Positions 27,460-35,104 of a stretch of 64,000 nt of DNA are shown in pieces. The DNA is taken from assembly GCF_015594725.1 (NCBI RefSeq), contig NZ_JADNRC010000018.1, positions 18,680-82,679 on the forward strand. The letters are read 5' to 3'. The translations under genes and the position numbers were made by a program. The notes beneath the pieces are model-generated. The model saw only the letters and a list, made by a program, of their open reading frames with translations. It had not been told where the DNA came from and searched no databases. Every line of letters starts with the position of its first letter. Position 1 is the first letter of the stretch. Origin of the DNA: Flavobacterium sp. ALJ2 (GTDB taxonomy: Bacteria; Bacteroidota; Bacteroidia; Flavobacteriales; Flavobacteriaceae).

Positions 27460-29043
27460 CTAAATAGGTTTGTTGGTTATTATATCATTTATAGTTCTGG
27501 TAATATTTAAAGGATTTTTATTTTGCAATGCAGGAGGTAATAACTCGTCTGGCCAATTTTGGTAACTAAATGGTCGAACCCAGCGTTTAACGGCATGAAT
27601 TCCTACAGCTGTAAATCGTGAATCAGATGAAGCAGGATAGGGGCCACCATGAATCATCGAAGCACACACTTCGACACCAGTTGGAACACCGTTAAAAATT
27701 AGTCTCCCGACTCTGTTCTGTAAAGCATCTACAACTGTATTATAATTATAAAGTTCCATTGGTTCGGCAATTATAGTTCCTGTTAATTGTCCGTCTAAAT
27801 TATTAATTATTTTCAGCAATTCTTCATTATTTTCGCATTGAACAATAATAGAAAACGGACCAAAAACTTCATGGCTTAAAGTAGGGTTTTCTAAGAAGGT
27901 CTTACCATCTACGGCGAGTATTGTTTGTGGAGCATAATTTGGAGCGATTTCTCCTTTATATTCAGCAACAGTACTTACTCCGTTTTGCGATTGTATCTTC
28001 TCTTTTCCATTATTAAAATCAGCTTTGATGGATGGATGCAGCATACATGAGGGCGCTATTTTTTCAATTTCATCTGCTAATTGAGCTATAAAAAGATTTA
28101 ACTTTTCGCCTTTAATTCCTAAAAGTAATCCTGGATTAGTACAAAACTGACCCGTTCCTAAGGTTATTGAACCTGCGTAGGCAGTTGCCCATTTTTTGCT
28201 GTTGTTTTCTAATGCTTCTGGTAGTATAACAACAGGATTAATACTTCCCATTTCGGCAAATACAGGGATAGGTTCTGGGCGCTGTGAAGCCAAGTCAAAT
28301 AAAGCTCTACCACCATTAATACTTCCTGTAAATCCTACAGCTTTTACAAGCGGATGTTTCACCAAACTTGTTCCGAGTGTTACTCCGCTACCAATTAAGT
28401 TTGAGAAAATACCTTCGGGCATATTGTTCTTTTTAGCTGCTTTTATAACTGCCGAGGCAACCATTTCGCCTGTTCCGATATGCATCGAATGACTTTTTAC
28501 GATAACAGGACAGCCTGCTGCCAAGGCCGAAGCGGTATCACCACCTGCAGTAGAAAATGCAAATGGAAAATTACTCGAGCCGAAAACAACAACTGGTCCT
28601 AATGGAACTAGCATTTTACGTAAATCGTCTTTTGGTAAAGGCAATCTATCAGGAATTGCAGTGTCTATTGTTGCTTCGAGCCAGCTTCCTTCAGTTAGCA
28701 TGTTTGCAAAAGAACGTAATTGAAAAATTGTGCGTCCCCGTTCACCTTCGGCTCTGCCTTTTGGATATCCTGATTCGGAGCAATATACTTCTAGCAATCC
28801 ATCACCAAGAGCAAGAATTTCTTCGGCAATATCATTTAAAAAATCAGCCTTTTTTTGTGCTGGATAATTTTTATAAATTTTAAACGCATCATTTGCCAGA
28901 GCAACAGCTTCATTTATTTCCTCAGGAGTTGCTTCTATAAATGACCAAGGATTTTCTATATTCAACTGAGGATTTATTGTTTTATATATTTTAGTTCCTG
29001 CTGCTTTAAGCTTACTTCCTATATAATTTTTTCCTGTAATCAT
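27460..29043 (-). CDS. Aldehyde dehydrogenase, probable 2-oxoglutarate semialdehyde dehydrogenase
   Basis: NAD(P)-dependent aldehyde dehydrogenase of 527 residues, the length of the alpha-ketoglutaric semialdehyde dehydrogenase group. Catalytic Cys301 (GTGQFCTNPG) and general base Glu264 (FAEMGSINP) are present, with the cofactor motif GFTGSINGG (237-245). In this operon it should convert 2-oxoglutarate semialdehyde, the product of the deaminase, to 2-oxoglutarate, the TCA-cycle exit of hydroxyproline degradation. It is 151 bp after the deaminase gene and 3 bp before the epimerase gene. The C-terminal part (AVGIHAVKRWVRPFSYQNWP) fits this subgroup. Confidence 0.92.
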   Translation of the reverse strand: MITGKNYIGSKLKAAGTKIYKTINPQLNIENPWSFIEATPEEINEAVALANDAFKIYKNYPAQKKADFLNDIAEEILALGDGLLEVYCSESGYPKGRAEGERGRTIFQLRSFANMLTEGSWLEATIDTAIPDRLPLPKDDLRKMLVPLGPVVVFGSSNFPFAFSTAGGDTASALAAGCPVIVKSHSMHIGTGEMVASAVIKAAKKNNMPEGIFSNLIGSGVTLGTSLVKHPLVKAVGFTGSINGGRALFDLASQRPEPIPVFAEMGSINPVVILPEALENNSKKWATAYAGSITLGTGQFCTNPGLLLGIKGEKLNLFIAQLADEIEKIAPSCMLHPSIKADFNNGKEKIQSQNGVSTVAEYKGEIAPNYAPQTILAVDGKTFLENPTLSHEVFGPFSIIVQCENNEELLKIINNLDGQLTGTIIAEPMELYNYNTVVDALQNRVGRLIFNGVPTGVEVCASMIHGGPYPASSDSRFTAVGIHAVKRWVRPFSYQNWPDELLPPALQNKNPLNITRTINDIITNKPI

Positions 29044-29194
29044 TTTTTATATGTTTAAGATTATAATTGAATCGAGACTTGCTAAAAGCAGTATGTTTTA
29101 TGAGCTGGCTATCCTCACAAAATAACCAGCTCCAAAACAAACCAAACTAAAAACAAACCAAACTTAAATAAAGTTTATTCTTTTTAATGTAAAC

Positions 29195-30115
29195 CTATAT
29201 GACTATCGATTTATAATCAGGAAGTGTAGGTCTTGTACGTAAGCTTTCAGCAATGATTGCCAAGACTCTTTCTCTTTCAGCTCCATGAAGTGGTAATCTC
29301 GGTGCACGAACATATTCTGTTCCCAGACCTGTAGCTACTTCAGCTAATTTTATATTTTGTACCAAAAGCGGATTGATATCTAATTCTAACAACGGCAAGA
29401 ACCATCTATAAATAGCCAATGCTTCTTCGGCTCTTCCTGCTTTTGCTAATTTAAAAATGGCTACTGTTTCTGCTGGGAAAGCATCTACTAGACCCGAAAC
29501 CCATCCGTCAGACCCCATGAAAATACTTTCTAATGCTAGAGTATCAACCCCAGACAATACCTTTAAACGACCTTTAAAACGATTTATAATTCGGGTTACA
29601 TTTGATATGTCTCTAGTAGATTCTTTTACTGCCTGAATATTATCGAATTTCAAAATTTCTTCGAACATATCCAATGAAACATCAATTTTATAATCAATAG
29701 GATTGTTGTAAATCATGATAGGAAGCGAAGTGCTTTTAGCCACTTCAGAGAAATAGGTAACTGTTTCATGACTAGCTGCATTGTAGCGCATAGGAGGCAA
29801 TAACATTAATCCTTTAGCGCCATTTTCTTCGGCTTTATTAGCAGCTAGAATGGCAGCCCGAGTAGTTTGTTCGGCTATATTCATGATCACTGGAACTTGT
29901 CCGTTAACTATATTGATCGTTTCCTTAATCAATTCTTTTTTTTCATCTTCTAATAATGTACTTGCTTCTCCAAGTGTTCCTCCCAAAATAATTCCAGAAA
30001 CACCTGCTTCGAGCTGAGCTCTTACATTTACTTCAAACATATTGAAGTCTAACTTGTCATCGGCAGTAAACTTTGTTGTAACTGCTGGCATAACGCCTTT
30101 CCATTGAATACTCAT
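29195..30115 (-). CDS. DHDPS-family lyase, probable delta1-pyrroline-4-hydroxy-2-carboxylate deaminase
   Basis: TIM-barrel enzyme of 306 residues in the dihydrodipicolinate synthase/N-acetylneuraminate lyase family. Schiff-base Lys164 (QAVKESTRD) and Tyr136 (PIMIYNNP) are present, with the substrate loop GGTLGEASTL (45-54). Family members in hydroxyproline clusters deaminate and dehydrate delta1-pyrroline-4-hydroxy-2-carboxylate to 2-oxoglutarate semialdehyde. It is the first gene of the operon, just 20 bp after a -7 box, and divergent from the AraC regulator gene. Context makes this assignment strong; lysine biosynthesis is very unlikely. Confidence 0.92.
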   Translation of the reverse strand: MSIQWKGVMPAVTTKFTADDKLDFNMFEVNVRAQLEAGVSGIILGGTLGEASTLLEDEKKELIKETINIVNGQVPVIMNIAEQTTRAAILAANKAEENGAKGLMLLPPMRYNAASHETVTYFSEVAKSTSLPIMIYNNPIDYKIDVSLDMFEEILKFDNIQAVKESTRDISNVTRIINRFKGRLKVLSGVDTLALESIFMGSDGWVSGLVDAFPAETVAIFKLAKAGRAEEALAIYRWFLPLLELDINPLLVQNIKLAEVATGLGTEYVRAPRLPLHGAERERVLAIIAESLRTRPTLPDYKSIVI

Positions 30116-30135
30116 AATTACGATTTTAATTTTTT

Positions 30136-30206
30136 CAAAAATATTTATAACCAGTAAATATGTAATTAGTTAAGTTATCATAAAAAGGTATTATATTATC
30201 CTGTTT
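30136..30206 (-). promoter_or_regulatory. Hydroxyproline operon promoter with putative AraC operator block
   Basis: Minus-strand -7 box TATTTTTG (30136-30143) lies 20 bp before the first operon gene. No good -33 box is seen, which suits an activator-dependent promoter. TTATATTATCCTGTTT (30191-30206) begins 47 bp beyond the box; TTATCATAAA (30175-30184) precedes it with a 6-bp spacer. The same arrangement is found before susC at 23328-23359. The adjacent AraC protein is the obvious ligand (inference). Confidence 0.72.
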
Positions 30207-30257
30207 AATGCTAAAATTTAAAATTATTACTTAATATGTATATGTTTTTTTATATTT

Positions 30258-31145
30258 ATGGCATATAATTTATCTCTTATGAAAGTATTTCCGTTTAAGA
30301 TTCCAAAAACTAAAGAAGATTCGCTAATTTATCAAGAGGATGTAGAGTTTGTTTTTTATGATAAATTGCACCAACACGAAGAAATTCAAATTAGCTATAT
30401 TGAGAATGGTGAAGGAACCATTTTTGTAGGCGATACTATTTCTCCTTATCAAAAAGGAGATATTATCGTTATAGGAAGTAATCTGCCACATGTGTTTAGA
30501 AGCGAAACCAGCACAAATGAGTTATCAGTTATGCTAACATTGTTTTTTACATCTAATTCCTTTGGAAAAGATTTCTTTATGTTGCCTGGTTTAAAAGATA
30601 TCCAGCCTTTTTGGGAAAATAGCAAGAATGGATTTGTAGTTAATAATCCTTCTAATAAAACAGTTAAGTGTTTTAAGAAAATTAAAAAGGTAAACGAATT
30701 TGACCGTTTTATTCTGTTTTTAGAAATAATTAAAAAACTTTCTCAAGATAAGAAGGTGCCACTTTCTAGTTATATCTATGATAAGAAAATTACAGACAAT
30801 GAAGGAAAGCGTATGCAAACGGTTTTTGAATATGTGATGACTAATTTTCAGAAGAATATTACCCTCGAAGAAATCGCTGCTTTATCGAATATGACAAAAA
30901 ATGCTTTTTGTAAATATTTTAAAGTCCGGACCAACAAGACTTTTTTTCAATTCCTGATAGAAATACGGATTGAGCGGGCGGGTAAGTTATTATCGAGGTC
31001 ACAAGAATTTTCGGTTTTAGAAGTTTCAGAATTATGCGGGTTTAATAATATTTCTAATTTTAATAGAAAATTTAAAGAAATAAAAGGTGTTTCTCCTTTG
31101 GTTTACCGAAAATCCCAAATGCTAAAATGGAAACAAAAAGCATAG
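30258..31145 (+). CDS. AraC-family transcriptional regulator of the hydroxyproline locus
   Basis: DNA-binding regulator of 295 residues. The N-terminal cupin-like sensing domain (about 15-110; HQHEEIQISYIENGEGTIFVGD, GDIIVIGSNLPHVF) is followed by a C-terminal double HTH (about 195-290; ITLEEIAALSNMTKNAFCKYFK and VLEVSELCGFNNISNFNRKFKE). It is divergent from the deaminase gene, so it likely responds to hydroxyproline or a pathway intermediate and activates the operon. It probably also acts on susC, through the shared block. An in-frame ATG at 30279 (MKVFPFKIPK) is an equally good or better start, because the conserved domain begins there. Confidence 0.92.
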   Translation: MAYNLSLMKVFPFKIPKTKEDSLIYQEDVEFVFYDKLHQHEEIQISYIENGEGTIFVGDTISPYQKGDIIVIGSNLPHVFRSETSTNELSVMLTLFFTSNSFGKDFFMLPGLKDIQPFWENSKNGFVVNNPSNKTVKCFKKIKKVNEFDRFILFLEIIKKLSQDKKVPLSSYIYDKKITDNEGKRMQTVFEYVMTNFQKNITLEEIAALSNMTKNAFCKYFKVRTNKTFFQFLIEIRIERAGKLLSRSQEFSVLEVSELCGFNNISNFNRKFKEIKGVSPLVYRKSQMLKWKQKA

Positions 31146-31324
31146 CTATTATTTATGAAGTAAAAAAATTATGAGTTTTTAAAATTCTGTTTTCACTAGT
31201 TGTATTATTTTAAATTAAGTAAAACATATTATAGCTTGTTGTACTCCTTTTATGGCTTTAAGTGAAAATTTAAAAAAAGGAGTATATCTGTTTTTGCTCT
31301 AAAATTATTATATCTACTTTTATT

Positions 31325-31539
31325 GGTGATGTAAAGGCAAAAGGACTTGTAATATTTAATGAATCAAATAATAGTATTAAGTATTGGAATGGAAAAAACA
31401 GATTTCTTTGAATAAGATAAGAGCATCTAATGGACTTCACAAAAATGATAAAATTTTAGAACCAGGAGGTACACTTAGCAAATCTACTACTTTAGCTACA
31501 GGAGTAAATAGCTTTGATTATCTGGTTACTTTGTCTTAA
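31325..31539 (+). pseudogene. Remnant of a flavobacterial surface/repeat protein
   Basis: Two short pieces in different frames match the style of Bacteroidota surface proteins. Frame 1 (31325-31408) reads GLVIFNESNNSIKYWNGK, the 'YN...YW' motif also present in the S74 genes here as YNTAT...YYYW. Frame 2 (31426-31539) reads SNGLHKNDKILEPGGTLSKS and on to a stop, like the 'GL...LGGTL...TT' repeats of adhesins. The frameshift and lack of a start show it is decayed. It overlaps the end of the minus-strand gene that follows. Confidence 0.55.
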
Positions 31540-32230
31540 TTATTTTTAGATCTTTAAAATAGCCTATTGTGCCAACATCTACCCAAAGACCAATGCCATT
31601 GCCATTAAAATCTCCTAACATTTCATTTACAATAAACGAAGGATGTTTTTGTTCGTTTAGGTAAAGTATTGCTTTTTTATCTTTGATTTCTATTTTTATT
31701 GTTATCCATTCGTTTAAATCAATATTGGCATAAGTTTCGTATTGACCTTTGTATTCCTCTTTTCTGAGTTTAGCAAATTTATAGTTTGGGTAAGCATAGT
31801 ATTGAACAGTATGGTTTCTTTCTAATTGGTTTTCTGATCTTCCAGCTTTAGGTCTTAAATAAATTGACTGGTAGGAACTATTATCTTTATTAACTCTAAA
31901 AGCAAGTCCTATAAATCCTTTTGAGAACTTAAAAGGTAAAGGATCTTGTAATTGGCTCAAAACTTTTATTTCAATTATACCATTTTCAAATTCTACATTT
32001 TTTAGTTTAAGAAACGTAGGTTCGTCAACAGTTTTTTCTAAATGGTTTATATTGAATGGGACTTTTGTTAAATCACGTTCAACTTTTAGAACTTTTTCAC
32101 CATTTAAAAAGGTAGTGGTTGCAATTACATTAGAAAGTTCAAATTCTTTACCATCATAGTTTATCGTTTGTGCAGAGCTATATATAATTGATAAAGTAGA
32201 AAGTAAAATTGTTACACTAAACTTTTTCAT
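31526..32230 (-). CDS. Secreted concanavalin A-like (DUF1080/LamG-type) domain protein
   Basis: Exported protein of 234 residues with a signal peptide (about 1-20, IIYSSAQ). The rest is a predicted beta-sandwich: FENGIIEIKVLSQ, GFIGLAFRVNKDNSSYQSIYLRPK, VQYYAYPNYKF, EWITIKIEIKDKKAILYLNEQ and IGLWVDVGTIGYFKDLKI. This strand order and the 'G-L-W-V-D-x-G-T-x-G-Y-F' end resemble DUF1080/jelly-roll proteins that bind or cleave carbohydrates. I see no catalytic motif that would settle a function. Monocistronic. Confidence 0.8.
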   Translation of the reverse strand: MKKFSVTILLSTLSIIYSSAQTINYDGKEFELSNVIATTTFLNGEKVLKVERDLTKVPFNINHLEKTVDEPTFLKLKNVEFENGIIEIKVLSQLQDPLPFKFSKGFIGLAFRVNKDNSSYQSIYLRPKAGRSENQLERNHTVQYYAYPNYKFAKLRKEEYKGQYETYANIDLNEWITIKIEIKDKKAILYLNEQKHPSFIVNEMLGDFNGNGIGLWVDVGTIGYFKDLKIIKTK

Positions 32231-32327
32231 GTCTTTTAGATTTATTAGTTAAATTTTGAAAAGGCAAAGTTCAGGTAAGAATGTGAGTTTACCAATGAAC
32301 TAGATCAAGAAAAAGTATTGATCTAGT

Positions 32328-32936
32328 TTAAGTATTTGATTTGTTTAAGCGGTGACGTAAGCGACTAACGAACTCTGGAGTGATGCCTAAAAAGGCAGCA
32401 ATCTGGTTTTGAGGCAGGCGGTTTGCTAAATGAGAGTAGGTTTCTAGAAATGAATTATAGCGGTCTTCTGCTGTGGAGCTGATATTTTGGAGCAAGCGTT
32501 TCTGTAGTGATACATAGCTGTTTTCTATTAATACACGGAAGATACGATTGAATTTTGGAGACTGAACATATAGTGTTGTTAAGTCATTATAGCTAATATG
32601 CAAAACCAATGTATTTTCTAAAGCATCGATGTTCATTTCTGAGGGCATTGCAGAATAGAAACTTCCGATGTTGCTCATCCACCAGTTTTCTGCTGCAAAA
32701 TGAATAATATGAATACCACCTTTATTATCTACTTTGTACATGCGAAGGCATCCGTGTACTACAAAATACATATGTGTACTTATATCACCTTCTTGTAATA
32801 CATATTGTTTTTTTCGGTAATGTCTTGACTGGAATTTTTCTAAAACAAGCGCTTTTTCTTTTTGGTTAAGTGGAATAATATTTTCAAAATAAGCAATAAG
32901 AGATGCTTTACTAGCGATTTCCTGATCTTCAATCAT
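32328..32936 (-). CDS. Crp/Fnr-family transcriptional regulator
   Basis: Regulator of 202 residues. The N-terminal cyclic-nucleotide-binding-like barrel (about 25-125; QYVLQEGDISTHMYFVVHGCLRMYKVD) is followed by a C-terminal HTH (about 165-200; RLPQNQIAAFLGITPEFVSRLRHRLNK). No Fnr-type cysteine cluster is visible. It is typical of the many flavobacterial single-domain Crp-like regulators of unknown ligand. It lies 183 bp from the downstream end of the metal-efflux/barrel gene group, with no clear target. A decayed relative is found at 4884-5165. Confidence 0.92.
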   Translation of the reverse strand: MIEDQEIASKASLIAYFENIIPLNQKEKALVLEKFQSRHYRKKQYVLQEGDISTHMYFVVHGCLRMYKVDNKGGIHIIHFAAENWWMSNIGSFYSAMPSEMNIDALENTLVLHISYNDLTTLYVQSPKFNRIFRVLIENSYVSLQKRLLQNISSTAEDRYNSFLETYSHLANRLPQNQIAAFLGITPEFVSRLRHRLNKSNT

Positions 32937-33119
32937 ATTAAATTTTTTACAAAATTAATAATTATTTTAGGCGGAAATATATATGTTTTTAATAGCAAAA
33001 TCAAACTTTGAAAGTAATACTTATCCATATAAATATTAAAATTTAGAATATCAATTTAGGAATCAGATTTGTATTCTGTAATTTTACATGGCACAAAATT
33101 TATGTGTAGAAAAAACAGA

Positions 33120-33785
33120 TTACTTTTTATTGAATTTATAACCGATTGTTACAAAAAAGCTTTCATTGTATATTTTCCATTGGTGTTTACTTTCGGAATT
33201 TTCTAATATTGGCACCAAACCTCTAGTGTATCTTGCACCTATGTTAATACCATTTGGTAATGCATAATTTAACCCTACTATAAATCCCGCATCCATTTTC
33301 TGGCTATAATTGCCCGAAGATTGCCCAGTTCCGTAAATTATTTTGTCGGTATATGTATTTCCGTTTTCATCTTTGCGTTTTACCGAAGCGTTTAATAAAA
33401 GGCCTAGATATGGTCCTGCATAAACTTCAAACCCTTTGTAATAAAGAGTAGGGCTGGCAGGAAACAGGTCTATATATTGACGTTTAAATTTGCTGTCGAA
33501 TTCTGGATTTATCTCATCATCTATTCTGATTGTTGTAACACGCTGGCTATTAAAAAGCTCATGTTTTAAACCAAAGTAATTGGATGTTTTATTATCGAGT
33601 GTAATCCCGATTGAATGTCCGATTGTTCTTTTGGATGATCCATCACTGGATAGATTATCAATATCTTTTCCTTTTAATGATGACCAGTTTGTACCCCCAC
33701 TTATGCCAAATGTGAAGCTTTCTTGTTGTGCACTAATTTTTAATATAAAAAAGAGCATGATGCAGATTGTATATATGTTTTTCAT
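33120..33785 (-). CDS. Outer-membrane beta-barrel (porin family) protein
   Basis: Small barrel protein of 221 residues with a signal peptide (1-20, ILKISAQ). The body alternates strands and turns (SFTFGISGGTNWSSLKG, IDLFPASPTLYYKGFEVYAGPYLGLLL, GFIVGLNYALPNGINIGARYTRGL) and ends in an aromatic terminal strand (FFVTIGYKFNKK). This fits the OMP_b-brl_2 family common in Bacteroidota. It is 15 bp downstream of the efflux outer-membrane gene, so it belongs to the same transcript. Its role in metal efflux is unclear. Confidence 0.88.
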   Translation of the reverse strand: MKNIYTICIMLFFILKISAQQESFTFGISGGTNWSSLKGKDIDNLSSDGSSKRTIGHSIGITLDNKTSNYFGLKHELFNSQRVTTIRIDDEINPEFDSKFKRQYIDLFPASPTLYYKGFEVYAGPYLGLLLNASVKRKDENGNTYTDKIIYGTGQSSGNYSQKMDAGFIVGLNYALPNGINIGARYTRGLVPILENSESKHQWKIYNESFFVTIGYKFNKK

Positions 33786-33800
33786 TTTAGCTGTATTATT

Positions 33801-35093
33801 TTAAAAAGTAATATCCCAAATACCTGCTGATTTTTCTAGTTCAACTAGTGCGGCAGCATAATTGTATAAGGTTTCATAATAATTAAGTTGGGTTTCATTA
33901 TAGGTTCGTTGTGCATTTAAAACTTCGAGTAAACTAGTTTCTCCACGTTTGTAGCTATATACTTTTCCATCAAGAAGTTTTTGTGCATCTGCTAGTAAAC
34001 CTGTATTAAATTGGCGCACTTGTTTTTGTACTGTGAGATAATTAAAGTATGCTTTTCTTACTTCTATCTGAATTTGTAATTCTGTTTGTTTGTATAATAC
34101 ATCAGCTTGTTGCGTACCAAATTCTGCAGCTTTTAACTCTCCTTTATATCGATTTGAAAATTTCAAAGGTATTGTGATGCCTGCCGAAACGGAGTTTGAT
34201 GATGGAGTAGGAGCTACTGCATTACTCACTATCGATGCGCTTTCTACACCTAAACCTAACCCCAGATCGATTACTCTATTTGCTTTGGCTAATTTTAAAA
34301 GTTCCTGAGATACATTTTTGTTTTTTAGTGCTGCCTGTAAATCGGCTCGATTGTTTTCGGCAGCGGTAATTAGCTCATTCAAATCAAACAAACGGTCAAA
34401 CTTCGCTAAGTCTCCTGATGGCGAATACAATGTATCTGCTTTTTGATTGCCTACCATAGTTCCTAGTTCTAATAGAGCAGTTTTCCAATCGGCTTCACTT
34501 TGGTACACTTCATTGAGCATTGAGTTGGCTTCTAACTTACTTTGGCGTGCATCAATTTCGGCTATATTCCCTAATTTATACTGAATGCTATCTGCTGCTG
34601 CTATGTTTTTAAGAATAGTATAGGAGTTTAATTGTACCTTGAAGATGTCTTTTTGCTTTAAGCTGGTTAAATAGTTTAAAGTAGCCTCAGCACGCAGGTT
34701 ACGAAAATAATCTTCTAGCAATGCTTTTGTAAGCTCGTTTGTGCTTTTTGCTACACTTATTCGAGCTTTTCGCTTTCCGCCAAGTTCTAATGTCCAGCTT
34801 ACTTCTGACGAAAAACCATATCCCATTTGCATTCTTCGCTGTCCATTGTCGCTAGCTCCAATAGCAAGTTCTGGATCAGGAAATACTTTTGCAGCTTCTA
34901 TATCTGCTTCGGCTATGTTTATATTAAATTTCTCAGCTGCATACCCTAAATTATTTTTATTTACTAATGATAAAAAATGAGTATAGTTTATTTTTACTTG
35001 TGTAAATGTGGTATCTATCTGAGCATTTGATACTGCCGAAATCGACAGCAGTATCAAAACGAGTACCCATTTATATTTTATATTTTTAATCAT
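33801..35093 (-). CDS. TolC/CzcC family outer-membrane efflux protein
   Basis: Outer-membrane channel component of 430 residues. Signal peptide 1-25 (SAVSNAQ), then two OEP repeats with long helices (YAAEKFNINIAEADIEAAKVFPDPELAIG; ELLKLAKANRVIDLGLGLG) and the conserved C-terminal SYKRGETSLLEVLNAQRTYNETQLNYYETLYNY. It begins 11 bp after the CzcA-like pump gene and completes a tripartite heavy-metal efflux system with the adaptor encoded at 38492-39664. Confidence 0.93.
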   Translation of the reverse strand: MIKNIKYKWVLVLILLSISAVSNAQIDTTFTQVKINYTHFLSLVNKNNLGYAAEKFNINIAEADIEAAKVFPDPELAIGASDNGQRRMQMGYGFSSEVSWTLELGGKRKARISVAKSTNELTKALLEDYFRNLRAEATLNYLTSLKQKDIFKVQLNSYTILKNIAAADSIQYKLGNIAEIDARQSKLEANSMLNEVYQSEADWKTALLELGTMVGNQKADTLYSPSGDLAKFDRLFDLNELITAAENNRADLQAALKNKNVSQELLKLAKANRVIDLGLGLGVESASIVSNAVAPTPSSNSVSAGITIPLKFSNRYKGELKAAEFGTQQADVLYKQTELQIQIEVRKAYFNYLTVQKQVRQFNTGLLADAQKLLDGKVYSYKRGETSLLEVLNAQRTYNETQLNYYETLYNYAAALVELEKSAGIWDITF

Positions 35094-35104
35094 AATGCAT
35101 CGTT

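Noticed and set aside
29195..30115. Dihydrodipicolinate synthase for lysine biosynthesis
   Set aside because: The gene heads a hydroxyproline operon, and the paralogous deaminase role explains the context better.
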